Source: Bordetella genomosp. 12 (lineage in GTDB: Bacteria; Pseudomonadota; Gammaproteobacteria; Burkholderiales; Burkholderiaceae_B). Taken from it: a DNA stretch of 64,000 bases. The translations under genes were made by a program, and so were the position numbers. The stretch covers positions 310,001-374,000 of the forward strand of contig NZ_NEVU01000001.1 in NCBI RefSeq assembly GCF_002261355.1, given 5' to 3'. Each line of letters begins with the position of its first letter. Position 1 is the first letter of the stretch. The notes beneath the pieces were generated by a model. That model ran no database searches, was not told where the DNA came from, and saw nothing but the letters and a program-made list of their open reading frames with translations. Shown piece after piece: positions 48,726-59,407 of this stretch.

Positions 48726-49973
48726 TCAGGTCACGGCCTTGCGCTGGCGGAACTCGGCGGCCATCCAGGCCTTGGAGGCCATGATGTCCTTCAACTCCGC
48801 GACGGCATCCCACACGTCGACGAAACGCAGATACAGCACCGCGAAACCGAAACGCAGGATATCGGGGGCCCGGAAGTCGCCGATCACGCCGCGCGCGATC
48901 AGGGCCTGCATGATCGCGTACCCTTCGGCATGGGTCAGCGACACCTGGCTGCCGCGGCTGGCCGCGTCCAGCGGTGTGGCCAGGCCGAAGCCGAAGTCGG
49001 GCAGCTCTTGCTGGACCAGGCGGATGAACAGTTCGGTCATGGCCACGCTCTTATGGCGCAGGGCCTGCATGTCCACGCCGCTGAAGGCTTGCAGGGCGGC
49101 TTCCAACGAGATCAGCCCCAGTTGCGAGGCCGTGCCGACCAGCATGCGGTCGATGCCGGGCGCGGGCTCGTACTCGTGGATGAACTCGAACGGCCGCCCA
49201 TGGCCGTGCCAACCGGTCAGCGGCTGGCGAACCGCGTCCTGATGGCGTCGGGCGACGAAGACGAAAGCGGGCGCGCCCGGTCCGCCATTGAGGTATTTGT
49301 AGCCGCAGCCCACGGCGAAATCGGCCTCGCAACCATTCAGGTCGCACGGCATGGCGCCGGCGGTGTGGCACAGATCCCAGACCACCAGCGCACCGACCTC
49401 ATGAGCGCGCTGCGTGATGCGGGCCATGTCATACACGCGACCGCTCTTGTAGTTGACGTGGGTCAGCGAAACGATGGCGGTCTGCTCGTCGATGGCGTCG
49501 TAGACCTGATCGGGCTCCAGCGCCACGAACTCGGCCTGCATGAGTTCGGCCACGCCGCTGGCCACGTAGCCGTCGGTGGGGAAGTTGCCACGCTCGCCCA
49601 GGATGCGGCGCCGCCCCGGACGCAGCCGCAAGGCCGCGACCAGCACTTTGAACAGATTGACCGAGGTGGAGTCGGCCATGATGACTTCGCCCGGTGCCGC
49701 GCCGATCAAGGTCGCGATGCGGTCGCCGACGCGCTGCGGTGCGGGATACCAGTTCGCGTCGTTCCAGGAGCGAATGAGCCCGACGCCCCACTCCTGTCGG
49801 ATGGCCTGTTCCATGCGCGGCGGAACCGAGCGGGGCAAGGCGCCGAGCGAATTGCCATCGAGATAGATGACGTTGTCCGGAATCAGGAATCGGTCTTTGC
49901 AGTGCGCCAGCGTGTCGCCGGCATCCAGCTTGTCGACGTCCGCGCGGGTGATGCGAGGCAGGGAAATACTCAA
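48726..49973 (-). CDS. kynU: Kynureninase
   Basis: A 415-residue PLP enzyme that cleaves kynurenine or 3-hydroxykynurenine to (3-hydroxy)anthranilate and alanine. Typical stretches are NVIYLDGNSLGALPRSVPPRM, DSTSVNLFKVLVAALRL and VVWDLCHTAGAMPCDLNG, and the PLP Lys is in GCGYKYLNGGPGAPAF. Length is normal. No kynA (tryptophan dioxygenase) or kynB (formamidase) lies in the operon, so its substrate is likely supplied preformed. It is 39 bases downstream of the sulfatase gene. Confidence 0.94.
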   Translation of the reverse strand: MSISLPRITRADVDKLDAGDTLAHCKDRFLIPDNVIYLDGNSLGALPRSVPPRMEQAIRQEWGVGLIRSWNDANWYPAPQRVGDRIATLIGAAPGEVIMADSTSVNLFKVLVAALRLRPGRRRILGERGNFPTDGYVASGVAELMQAEFVALEPDQVYDAIDEQTAIVSLTHVNYKSGRVYDMARITQRAHEVGALVVWDLCHTAGAMPCDLNGCEADFAVGCGYKYLNGGPGAPAFVFVARRHQDAVRQPLTGWHGHGRPFEFIHEYEPAPGIDRMLVGTASQLGLISLEAALQAFSGVDMQALRHKSVAMTELFIRLVQQELPDFGFGLATPLDAASRGSQVSLTHAEGYAIMQALIARGVIGDFRAPDILRFGFAVLYLRFVDVWDAVAELKDIMASKAWMAAEFRQRKAVT

Positions 49974-50012
49974 GATGGTCTCCGCTTGAGGGCTATTCGG
50001 TCATGGTTGAAA

Positions 50013-51925
<1,913 letters not shown>

Positions 51926-52834
51926 TCAGAGCACAATGGCCGCGCGCCGGTTCAGCACCGCGCGCAGGATGCTGTAGGCGGTGATCATCGAGGTGCGCGG
52001 ATTGTCGGCTTCGGGGTGATTTTCCAGTTGCACGCGCAGGCGTCCAGCGCGGCCCGTGGCTTCGACTTCGTGGAGGTTCTCGGTCAGGGTCGGGTCGGCC
52101 CAGAGTTGGACGCGCGTCTGGCTCATGCCCAGGGTGGCCAGGGCCACGGTGGCCGCCACGTTCGCATTGCGCGGGTAGTCGCGCGCGGCCTGGGCCGCGT
52201 CGCCTTCGAAGAACAGGGTGGGTTCGGTCAGGCCATCCAGATCCAGGGCGTGCTCGGCTGCGCTGCCTTTCCATGCGCCGGGCGGCTTGCGCCCGCGATA
52301 GATGACCTGGTGCAAGCCCGCTTCGCGCGCGGCGGCCAGCCAGTCGATGCCGCCGATCGCACCGGCGACCAGCAGGATCTGCCGGCCATGCCGGCTCGCG
52401 GCCTCCTGCAGGGCGTGGCGGCGCCGCTCATCGGCCAGCGCGCCGATGGAGACCACCATCAGGTCGCAACCGGCCTGCAGGACGACGGCGGCGTGGGCGT
52501 CGACGGCCGCGTGCCCGGCGCACTCGATCACGAGGTCCGGGCGCTGCGCCAGCATCTCGGCGCGGTCGCTCATCAGCCGCGCAGCCACCGCGGCCAACTC
52601 CCCGGTGCAGGCGGCCTTACCCTGCTCGAGGCTTTGCGTGAGCACGCCCGTCAACTGCACCTGCCCGGGATGCGCGAGCAGGCTGCGGGCCAGACTTTGC
52701 CCGATCGCGCCGTAGCCTATCATCCCCACCCGCAGCGGCGCCGGCGGCGTGGAACGCGCGCCGTGCATATCGCAGCCGGGCAGCGTTCGGCTGTCTGGCA
52801 AGGCAGCGGCCGAGGCCTTCAGATGCGCTGTCAT
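51926..52834 (-). CDS. L-aspartate dehydrogenase-family protein
   Basis: A 302-residue NAD(P)-dependent dehydrogenase resembling aspartate dehydrogenase (NadX). The Rossmann motif is VGMIGYGAIGQSLARSLL and the family stretch is IYRGRKPPGAWKGS, followed by PRNANVAATVALATLGMSQTRVQLWADP. The first ~35 residues before the motif are poorly conserved, so the start may be later. The enzyme family makes iminoaspartate or oxaloacetate plus ammonia. Beside HAO and KynU it could supply NAD synthesis or use the amino acid released; which one is not known. Confidence 0.8.
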   Translation of the reverse strand: MTAHLKASAAALPDSRTLPGCDMHGARSTPPAPLRVGMIGYGAIGQSLARSLLAHPGQVQLTGVLTQSLEQGKAACTGELAAVAARLMSDRAEMLAQRPDLVIECAGHAAVDAHAAVVLQAGCDLMVVSIGALADERRRHALQEAASRHGRQILLVAGAIGGIDWLAAAREAGLHQVIYRGRKPPGAWKGSAAEHALDLDGLTEPTLFFEGDAAQAARDYPRNANVAATVALATLGMSQTRVQLWADPTLTENLHEVEATGRAGRLRVQLENHPEADNPRTSMITAYSILRAVLNRRAAIVL

Positions 52835-52843
52835 GGCTGCGCC

Positions 52844-53806
52844 TCAGGCCAGCTTCAGGCCGCTGTGCGCGAACGCCTCGCGGGCCTTGGCTTTGTCAGC
52901 GTCGCTGAGATTGAGCAGCGGACGGCGCACCGGCCCGCCCACCTGGCCCAGCATCTCGAGCCAGTACTTGGTGACGGCTTGGGGGGTGCCGTCGGGGCGG
53001 GCGGCCCGGAAGGCCTGCCGCGCGGGCTCCAGGCTGTTGCGTACCCTGCGCGCTTCGTCGTGTTGGCCGGCGAATGCCAGGCGCGTGTAGTCATTGATGC
53101 GGCGGTCGGCGGCCGTCTGCAGCAGAAACGGCGGGGTCGAGCACAAGTAGAGTTGCCAGCCCAGTTCGATGATGTTGTCCAGCCATTCCTCTTCGGAGGC
53201 GGTACTGACCAGGATCTTGTCGCCCGCCAGTTCGGTCAGCCTTTTGTACAACGGCCGGTCGACGCTGTACTTGATGGCGACGATGTTGGGCAACTCCGCG
53301 ATCCGGGCGCACAGTTCCGGGCTCATGATGTAGCCGCAGTCAGGATGGTTCCACAGCGCAATACCGATATCCAGTTGTTCGCTGAGGTAGCGGTAGTACT
53401 CGTATACCGTCTCTTCGGGATTGCGGTGAAAGTGCAGGACGGGGCTGTGCACCACGATGTAGGGCGCGCCGATGTTCTGCGAATGGCGCGCCAGCTCCAG
53501 CACCACATCCAGGTTGGTATCGGAGCACGAGGTCACCACGCCGCAGCGCGCGCCGGCTTCTTCGACGGCCAGTTCGAAGGTGCGTTTGCGTTCGGCCACT
53601 GACATGGAGAAGAACTCGCCCTGTTTGCCCGAGACAAACAGCCCGCCCAGTTCCAGGTCGTCGATCCAGTGGCGCAGATTGCGGCGCAAGCCTTCCTCGT
53701 TGAGCGACAGATCTTCCTTGAAGGGGGTGGCCGTGGCGGCCCAGACGCCGCGGAAGTTTTCGCGGGCGTAGGCTTTGGCGTCCTGCTTGCGGTAGGGGAT
53801 GGTCAT
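52844..53806 (-). CDS. Dihydrodipicolinate synthase (DapA)-family lyase/aldolase
   Basis: A 320-residue TIM-barrel Schiff-base enzyme. The Schiff-base Lys is in NIVAIKYSVDRP and the active-site loop reads FVSGKQGEFF, where DapA has GTTGE. The Tyr that DapA uses (YNxP) is Trp here (WNHPDCGY), so this is not a true lysine-pathway DapA. Its frame stays open upstream to 54943, but that part shadows the dehydrogenase gene. The start at 53806 overlaps the aldehyde dehydrogenase stop by 4 bases. Likely acts on a catabolic oxo-acid; substrate unknown. Confidence 0.82.
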   Translation of the reverse strand: MTIPYRKQDAKAYARENFRGVWAATATPFKEDLSLNEEGLRRNLRHWIDDLELGGLFVSGKQGEFFSMSVAERKRTFELAVEEAGARCGVVTSCSDTNLDVVLELARHSQNIGAPYIVVHSPVLHFHRNPEETVYEYYRYLSEQLDIGIALWNHPDCGYIMSPELCARIAELPNIVAIKYSVDRPLYKRLTELAGDKILVSTASEEEWLDNIIELGWQLYLCSTPPFLLQTAADRRINDYTRLAFAGQHDEARRVRNSLEPARQAFRAARPDGTPQAVTKYWLEMLGQVGGPVRRPLLNLSDADKAKAREAFAHSGLKLA

Positions 53807-55275
53807 GCGGATTCCTTGATGTCCAGTTTGCGGGCGCCCAGATCGAGCTGCATGAAATGCGAGAGGTTCTTGACCGTCATGTAGTGATGCAGTCCTTCCG
53901 AGCCGCCCTCGCGGCCATAGCCGCTGGACTTGACGCCGCCAAACGGCGTCTCGGGCAGCGAAGCCTCGAGCGTGTTGATGGAGAGATTGCCGCACTCCAC
54001 ACCGTCGAGCATGCGATCGACGTTGGCCGCATTGTGCGTAAAGCCATAGGCCGCCAGGCCATACGGAACGGAGTTTGCCTTGTCGATGGCCTCGTCGAGC
54101 GAACGCACGGGATTGATCACGGCCAGCGGACCGAAGGGCTCTTCGCCCATGACCCGCGCCTGGTCGGGCACATTGGCCAGCACCGTGGGCTGGAAGAAGT
54201 AGCCGCGGCTGCCGAGCCGGTCGCCGCCGGCCACCAGGTCCGCGCCCGCGGCCGTGGCGTCCTGCACCAGTCCTGTCAGCGCCTCGATGCGGCGGCCATT
54301 GGCGAGCGGACCCATTTCGGTGCCGGCGGCCATGCCGTCGCCCACGCGGATGGCGCGCGCGCGCTCGGCGAACCTGGCGGTGAATTCGTCGAAGATGCGT
54401 TCGTGCACGAAAAAGCGGGTGGGAGACGTGCAGACCTGGCCCGCATTGCGCATCTTGCGATTGGCCGACATCACCGCAGCCTCGGCCACGTCCACGTCGT
54501 CGCACACGATCACCGGAGCATGCCCACCCAGCTCCATCAAGACCGGCGTCATGTGCTGCGCAGCCAGTGTCGTCAAATGGCGGCCTACCGCTGTCGAGCC
54601 CGTGAAGGCAACCAGTCGCACCGCATCCTGCGGGATCAGGTAGCCCGAGATCTCGGCCGGATGGCCGAACACGAGATTGAGCACGCCTGCGGGCAGGCCG
54701 GCGTCGTGGAAGGCGCGCGCGATGTGCAGGGCGCCGGCCGGCGTTTCCTCGGCCGCCTTCAGGATGATGGCGCAGCCCGAGGCGATGGCGCCGCCGATCT
54801 TGCGCGCGGGCTGGCTCATCGGGAAATTCCACGGCGAGAAGGCCGCCACCGTACCGATGGGTTGGTGATGCACCATGTAGCGGGTGCCGCTCGCGCTGGG
54901 GATGATCCGCCCGTAGGTGCGCACCGCTTCGCCGGCATCCCACTCCAGGAACTCGCAGCCGCGGATGACCTCCAGGCGCGCCTGGGCCAGCGGCTTGCCA
55001 TGCTCGAGGGTGATGGAATGGGCGATGTCTTCGATGCGCTCGCGCATCAGGCGGGCCGCGGCGAGCATGACGTCGGCGCGCTTGCGCGGCGAGGTGCGGC
55101 TCCAGATGCGGAAGCCCGCCTCGGCTGCCGTGAGGGCATCGTCCAGGTCGGCCTGGCGGGCGCAGGGCAGGCGGCCGATCTGCTGTTCGGTGGCCGGGTT
55201 CACCACCGGCAACTCGTCGGCCGTCTTGCGCCAGGCGCCATCGATGTAGAGGTGAAGATCGGGATAGTCGCTCAT
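53803..55275 (-). CDS. NAD(P)-dependent aldehyde dehydrogenase (succinate-semialdehyde type)
   Basis: A 490-residue aldehyde dehydrogenase, first gene of the operon. The catalytic Cys is in NAGQVCTSPTRFFVHE and the general-base Glu in LMELGGHAPVIVCDD. The nucleotide loop FTGSTAVGRHLTTLAA is present. The overall pattern fits succinate-semialdehyde or related dehydrogenases. In this operon it could oxidise the ring-opened semialdehyde or a later aldehyde; which one is inference. It is divergent from the LysR gene. Confidence 0.87.
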   Translation of the reverse strand: MSDYPDLHLYIDGAWRKTADELPVVNPATEQQIGRLPCARQADLDDALTAAEAGFRIWSRTSPRKRADVMLAAARLMRERIEDIAHSITLEHGKPLAQARLEVIRGCEFLEWDAGEAVRTYGRIIPSASGTRYMVHHQPIGTVAAFSPWNFPMSQPARKIGGAIASGCAIILKAAEETPAGALHIARAFHDAGLPAGVLNLVFGHPAEISGYLIPQDAVRLVAFTGSTAVGRHLTTLAAQHMTPVLMELGGHAPVIVCDDVDVAEAAVMSANRKMRNAGQVCTSPTRFFVHERIFDEFTARFAERARAIRVGDGMAAGTEMGPLANGRRIEALTGLVQDATAAGADLVAGGDRLGSRGYFFQPTVLANVPDQARVMGEEPFGPLAVINPVRSLDEAIDKANSVPYGLAAYGFTHNAANVDRMLDGVECGNLSINTLEASLPETPFGGVKSSGYGREGGSEGLHHYMTVKNLSHFMQLDLGARKLDIKESA

Positions 55276-55447
55276 CTGGAATACCTTCCGTTGTTCTGTG
55301 CAGCGCGGTGGCTGCTGCCGTCCTGTTGGCAGATGCGTGAAGCAGCGTGGGACGGATTATTTCAACGGCCAGATGTTCGAGGAAGTGAATTACACTGCCG
55401 CTGAATTAACCAAAATGAATACCCAGGGAAAACCCGATCCGTCAGCC
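55276..55447. promoter_or_regulatory. Divergent control region, LysR gene and kynureninase operon
   Basis: 172 bases. TGAATTA occurs twice in direct orientation, 15 bases apart (near 55386 and 55401), in an AT-rich patch. This could be part of a LysR binding region, but no firm promoter pair was identified. Confidence 0.3.
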
Positions 55448-56353
55448 ATGAGCAATCTGGAGCATCGCATTTCCCTGCGTCACTTACGGCTCATCGACGT
55501 GATCGAGCGCGAGGGGAGTCTGGTTCGTGCGGCCGAACGGCTGAACATGACCCAATCCGCCGTCACCAAGGCGCTGCAGGAAGTCGAGGCCCTGATCGGC
55601 GTGGCCTTGTTTCGGCGCACCAGCCGCGGCGCCGTCGCCACGGCCTGCGGCCAGATGCTGGTGGGGCATGCGCGCGGCATTCTCACCCAATTGCGGCGCG
55701 TCAGCCGTGACCTGGATGAATGGCGCGAGGGCCATGGCAGCGTCGCCATCGGAACCCTGCCTTCGGCGGCCGGCGGGCTGTTGCCTCAGGCGGTCGCGCG
55801 TGTCATCGGCGCCAATCCTGCCCTGCGTGTATCCATCTCCGAAGGGCAGCACGAATGGCTGACCACCTTGCTGCGCAGAGGCGAGCTGGACCTGGTGGTC
55901 GGCCGTCTTCCGCCGGGCGGCGTGCCGGTGGACATCGAGCAGAAAGTGTTGGGTCCGGACCGCGCCCAGCTGGTCGTGCGCGCCTCGCATCCGCTGTTGC
56001 AGATGGCTTCGCCGTCACTGGCCGATATGAAACGCTGGCCGTGGATTCTGCCGCCGGTCAATGCCAGCCTGCGGCGCCAGATCGACTCAGCCTTCGAAGC
56101 CGCCGAGCTTGAGCCGCCCGTGCCCCATGTGGAATCGATGTCTTTTCTGAGCAACCGCACCCTGCTGCTGGCGGCGGACTTCATCACGATCTGGCCACAT
56201 CATCTCGCCGACGTCGAGGCCGGCAGCGGACTCGTCGTGGCGCTGCCGATCGAACTGCCTGACACCGAACGCCCCATCGGCGTGTGGTGGCGCGCCGAGT
56301 CCGGCTTGTCTCCGTCGGCCGGGCTGATCGTGCAGGCGCTCGCGGCCTGTTGA
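55448..56353 (+). CDS. LysR-family transcriptional regulator of the adjacent operon
   Basis: A 301-residue LysR regulator. The N-terminal winged helix-turn-helix reads ISLRHLRLIDVIEREGSLVRAAERLNMTQSAVTKALQEVEALIGVALFRRTSRG, followed by the periplasmic-binding-protein-like effector domain (VAIGTLPSAAGGLLPQAV). The start at 55448 (MSNLEHRI) gives the normal length; an in-frame ATG at 55415 is possible. Divergent placement opposite the aldehyde dehydrogenase gene, with a 172-base shared gap, suggests it activates the kynurenine-type operon. Confidence 0.9.
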   Translation: MSNLEHRISLRHLRLIDVIEREGSLVRAAERLNMTQSAVTKALQEVEALIGVALFRRTSRGAVATACGQMLVGHARGILTQLRRVSRDLDEWREGHGSVAIGTLPSAAGGLLPQAVARVIGANPALRVSISEGQHEWLTTLLRRGELDLVVGRLPPGGVPVDIEQKVLGPDRAQLVVRASHPLLQMASPSLADMKRWPWILPPVNASLRRQIDSAFEAAELEPPVPHVESMSFLSNRTLLLAADFITIWPHHLADVEAGSGLVVALPIELPDTERPIGVWWRAESGLSPSAGLIVQALAAC

Positions 56354-56462
56354 AGCGGGCAAACATTGCCGTCCAATGCGATATGTTGCCGAGCGCCGCG
56401 TCGGGGAAATGCTGCGGCGGGCCCTGCGGGCCGATCGCAGTCTGCATGGTGCGACTGTCGGC

Positions 56463-57686
56463 TCAGCCGGACGATGCGCCCCGAAACGCCAACACCGCAT
56501 TGTTTCCGCCCATGCCGAAAGAGTTGGAGAGGGCGGTGCGCAACGTGGGAATCGAACGAGATCCCTCCGGGATGTAGTCCAGATCACAGTGCTCGTCACC
56601 TGCTTCCCAGTACAGCGTAGGGGGCACGTGGCGCGCCTGAACGGCCAAGGCCGTGATTGCCGCTTCCACCGCGCCGGCCGCACCGATCAAGTGGCCGAGC
56701 GCCCCTTTGGTGCTGCTGATCGGAAGATCGCTGGCGTGAGCGCCGAAGACCTGCTTGATGGCCTCGGTTTCGATGCGGTCGCCCAGCAGGGTGCCGGTCG
56801 CATGGGCGTTCAAATAGCCGACTTCCTCTGGTGCGATGCCGGCGTCCGCCAGGCAGCGCGACATGGCCAGAGACTGGCCGCGCGAGTCGGGACGCAGGGG
56901 ATGGGTGCCATCATTGCTTGTTCCGTATCCGCAGATCTCCGCGATGATGGTCGCGCCGCGTGCGGTGGCGTGCGCCTCGGACTCAAGCATCATCAAACCG
57001 GCGCCTTCGGACAAGGCAAAGCCGGATCGCTTGAGACTGAAGGGGCGGCAGCCGCCCACCTTGCCCGCCTCGGGTGCGCCGCACAGGACATGCAATTGCT
57101 GCCAGCCCGATATGACGGGCGCGACCATCATGGACTCGACGCCGCCCGCCAGGGCCAGATCGAGGTAGCCGTCGCGGATTCTGCGAAAGGCCTCGCCGAT
57201 CGCCACGGCGCCCGCGGAGCACGCCGTCGCATAGGTCTGCGCTTCGGCCATGGACTTCATGCTCTGTGCGAGATGCGCCGCGGGCGCATTGGCCATGACG
57301 GCCGGGATCACCAGGATCGCGCGTTTGGGCGTGACATGGTGGAAAATCTCCACCGCTTCGCTCAGCGTGCTCACGCCACCCACGCCCGTGCCGATGAACA
57401 CGCCACATTGGCTCATCTGATCTTCATCGAGGCGGGCCGCCTGCAGCGTCTCACGAGCCGCGGAATCGGCCAGCAGGGTCACCCGATCCATGTTGCGGGC
57501 CTGAGAGGCTGCGACGAAATCGGTGACCGGTGCGGTAACGATACCCACCTGGCGATCGGTGCGGCCGGACGGATCGGCAATGAGCCCGCAGCGGCCTGCC
57601 AGGGCCGCGGCGAAGGTTTCCTGAGCGGTCGCGCCGAGCGGAGTGACCATGCCCATGGCGGTGATAACGACACGGCGTTTGGTCAT
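56463..57686 (-). CDS. Beta-ketoacyl-ACP synthase (FabF-like), last gene of the pilus locus
   Basis: A 407-residue condensing enzyme with the intact Cys-His-His triad: Cys156 in ATACSAG, His295 in NAHATGT and His332 in GALGHLIGAAG, plus Lys327. It therefore should join acyl units, unlike Cys-lacking chain-length factors. The sequence starts RRVVITAMGMVTPLGAT and ends NSFGMGGNNAVLAF as in FabF. Its ATG overlaps the stop of the ACP-like gene (57683-57686), so the two are coupled in translation. No other fatty-acid gene lies nearby, which suggests a dedicated role. Confidence 0.9.
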   Translation of the reverse strand: MTKRRVVITAMGMVTPLGATAQETFAAALAGRCGLIADPSGRTDRQVGIVTAPVTDFVAASQARNMDRVTLLADSAARETLQAARLDEDQMSQCGVFIGTGVGGVSTLSEAVEIFHHVTPKRAILVIPAVMANAPAAHLAQSMKSMAEAQTYATACSAGAVAIGEAFRRIRDGYLDLALAGGVESMMVAPVISGWQQLHVLCGAPEAGKVGGCRPFSLKRSGFALSEGAGLMMLESEAHATARGATIIAEICGYGTSNDGTHPLRPDSRGQSLAMSRCLADAGIAPEEVGYLNAHATGTLLGDRIETEAIKQVFGAHASDLPISSTKGALGHLIGAAGAVEAAITALAVQARHVPPTLYWEAGDEHCDLDYIPEGSRSIPTLRTALSNSFGMGGNNAVLAFRGASSG

Positions 57687-58186
57687 GGTTGATGGGGCGG
57701 GCGCTGACCGCTATCCGGGGTGTCCGGCGCCTGGCGGCCGCGCGTCTCGATCGGCGCGTGTCCATCGTCGCTCGGTGGTGTGCCGGCCTTGCGTTGCGCC
57801 TGGCGTATGCGCGCCTGCATGGCGGCCTGGCGCGCCGGGCGCTGAGCGATGACATCATGCATGTAGTCGATGAGCGCGCTCAGGTTGGCGGGGAAAATAC
57901 TGGTCATTTCCTGCGCGCCTGCCTCCTCATCGACGGGGAGCATTTCGTCGGTATCGATGCCGTAGGTCTTTTCTATTTCGAGCAATATCTCGAGCACCGC
58001 GAGCGAGTCGAACTGTTCGACGGCGCTGGAGAATGGTTGGTCGTCAAGCAATGGCTGCGGATCGCAATTACAGACGCGGGCGACGATCTCGGCCAGTTTT
58101 TGGCGCAACTCGTCAGTCGCGGGCAAAGCGATTTCTTCAAGTTGCGTCGGCATCGCGGACTCAGAAGGGAGAAAGACCGGCCTCAT
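57683..58186 (-). CDS. Acyl carrier protein-like protein with C-terminal extension
   Basis: A 167-residue protein. The ACP core (about 20-115) has the phosphopantetheine attachment motif DSL in EQFDSLAVLEILLEIEKTYGID, Ser61. The last ~50 residues are a Pro/Arg/Gln-rich tail (from about AQRPARQAAMQ), absent from housekeeping ACPs of ~80 residues. The ATG at 58186 has AGGAT directly upstream; starts at 58228 and 58153 are also in frame. It lies about 80 bases after the tip-protein gene with no terminator seen, so probably belongs to the pilus transcript. Confidence 0.8.
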   Translation of the reverse strand: MRPVFLPSESAMPTQLEEIALPATDELRQKLAEIVARVCNCDPQPLLDDQPFSSAVEQFDSLAVLEILLEIEKTYGIDTDEMLPVDEEAGAQEMTSIFPANLSALIDYMHDVIAQRPARQAAMQARIRQAQRKAGTPPSDDGHAPIETRGRQAPDTPDSGQRPPHQP

Positions 58187-58267
58187 ATCCTGCCGGCCGA
58201 TGGCGCGAACTACTTGGTACGCCTGCATCTTACCTCAGGGCAGCAGCGGCACGGGCCTTGCGCCGCC

Positions 58268-59407
58268 TCAGTTATAGGTAAAGGTAAGGGTGGCCGTCGA
58301 CGTCACCGGTCCGGCCCTTACCGTGTTGTTGGCCCCGATCTGCTTCAGATTGGCCGCGATGCGGAAGCTCCACAAGGACGTGGGCGAGGCGCCATCGGCG
58401 GAGACGCCATAGTCGGGATGGGCCAATCCGAATGTGGGCGCCGTATAGCCGCCGCCAGGCGTAGGCGATCCGAGCCATACATCGATGCCGACGCCTTCGG
58501 CTTTGTTGGCGGCCGACGACATATTCGCCAGGGTGTTCTGCGTCCCGGCGACGAGATGCGAGGAGGCGATCGTGATCGAAGGCGAAATCGTACTGGGGAC
58601 ATTGCATGCGACCGAGAAAGTCAGGTCGGTCTTCGGTCCTTCCCCGTCGCGCAGCAGCGTCGTGGTCGACACATCGGGCAAGGTCAGGGTCAGGGCGGCG
58701 CTCGTCGTGTCGCAGGTCGGATTCGCGACGGTGATGCTGCTGGCCAGGTAGACCTTGTAGAGCTGTGTCGCAGGCGCCCCTGCTACGGTCGATTGGCCGT
58801 ATACCTGCGAGGCGGAAATGGTTCCCAGGCCCACCGGTCCGCCGGTGGCCACCAGTTCTATCATCGTCTCCAGGCTCGGCCCCGCCTCTCCTCCGCCAAA
58901 CGGGTAGTACAGCACGCCGTTGGCGTAAGGGTTGGCATAGGACTGCGGGGCGAAAACAGCGCTGTTCGGATCGCCGCTTTGCATGTAGTAAGCGACGCGG
59001 TAGCCGATGCCCTGCAAACCCGTGCTGTAGACGTCGCTGAAGCCGGCGACCAGCGCGCCGGCACCCGCGAAGTTCTCGACGGTTCCCTGTGTGCAACCGT
59101 AGTAGGCGGTGCCCCGCCCCTGCTGCCCGCCCGAGTAAGTGGGCAAGGGCTTGGTCATGCGCATCAGGATCTGACCCGGCGTCGGATTGCTGGGCGCGGC
59201 GATGATCGTCTGCGGCGGCGATAAGGGGTAGCGCGCCGAGTTCGGGTCATAGCGTTCGTAGGTGGTGCCGGTGGCCGGACCCGTGCCACCGGGATTGACG
59301 GCGCACGCCGCGCGCGCATCATGCATCGACACCAGACTGGCTGCCGCGGCCAGCAGGGTCAGTACGACGGGCCGCGCGCCGGCTCGCAATGGCTTTAGTG
59401 CTGGCAT
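58268..59407 (-). CDS. Pilus tip/adhesin-type subunit
   Basis: A 379-residue exported protein. Signal peptide PVVLTLLAAAASLVSMHDARA, then an N-terminal domain unlike pilins (about 35-220, a candidate receptor-binding domain). A C-terminal pilin-like domain (about 225-379) begins near NPTCDTTSAALTLTLPDV and ends with a beta-strand motif (TATLTFTYN) suited to donor-strand exchange. Its ATG overlaps the usher stop by 13 bases. Length and two-domain shape match chaperone-usher tip adhesins. The receptor is unknown. Confidence 0.8.
   Translation of the reverse strand: MPALKPLRAGARPVVLTLLAAAASLVSMHDARAACAVNPGGTGPATGTTYERYDPNSARYPLSPPQTIIAAPSNPTPGQILMRMTKPLPTYSGGQQGRGTAYYGCTQGTVENFAGAGALVAGFSDVYSTGLQGIGYRVAYYMQSGDPNSAVFAPQSYANPYANGVLYYPFGGGEAGPSLETMIELVATGGPVGLGTISASQVYGQSTVAGAPATQLYKVYLASSITVANPTCDTTSAALTLTLPDVSTTTLLRDGEGPKTDLTFSVACNVPSTISPSITIASSHLVAGTQNTLANMSSAANKAEGVGIDVWLGSPTPGGGYTAPTFGLAHPDYGVSADGASPTSLWSFRIAANLKQIGANNTVRAGPVTSTATLTFTYN

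Noticed and set aside
53807-54943. N-terminal extension of the DapA-family frame
   Set aside because: It overlaps the aldehyde dehydrogenase gene in another frame and has no DapA-family sequence; the true start is at 53806.
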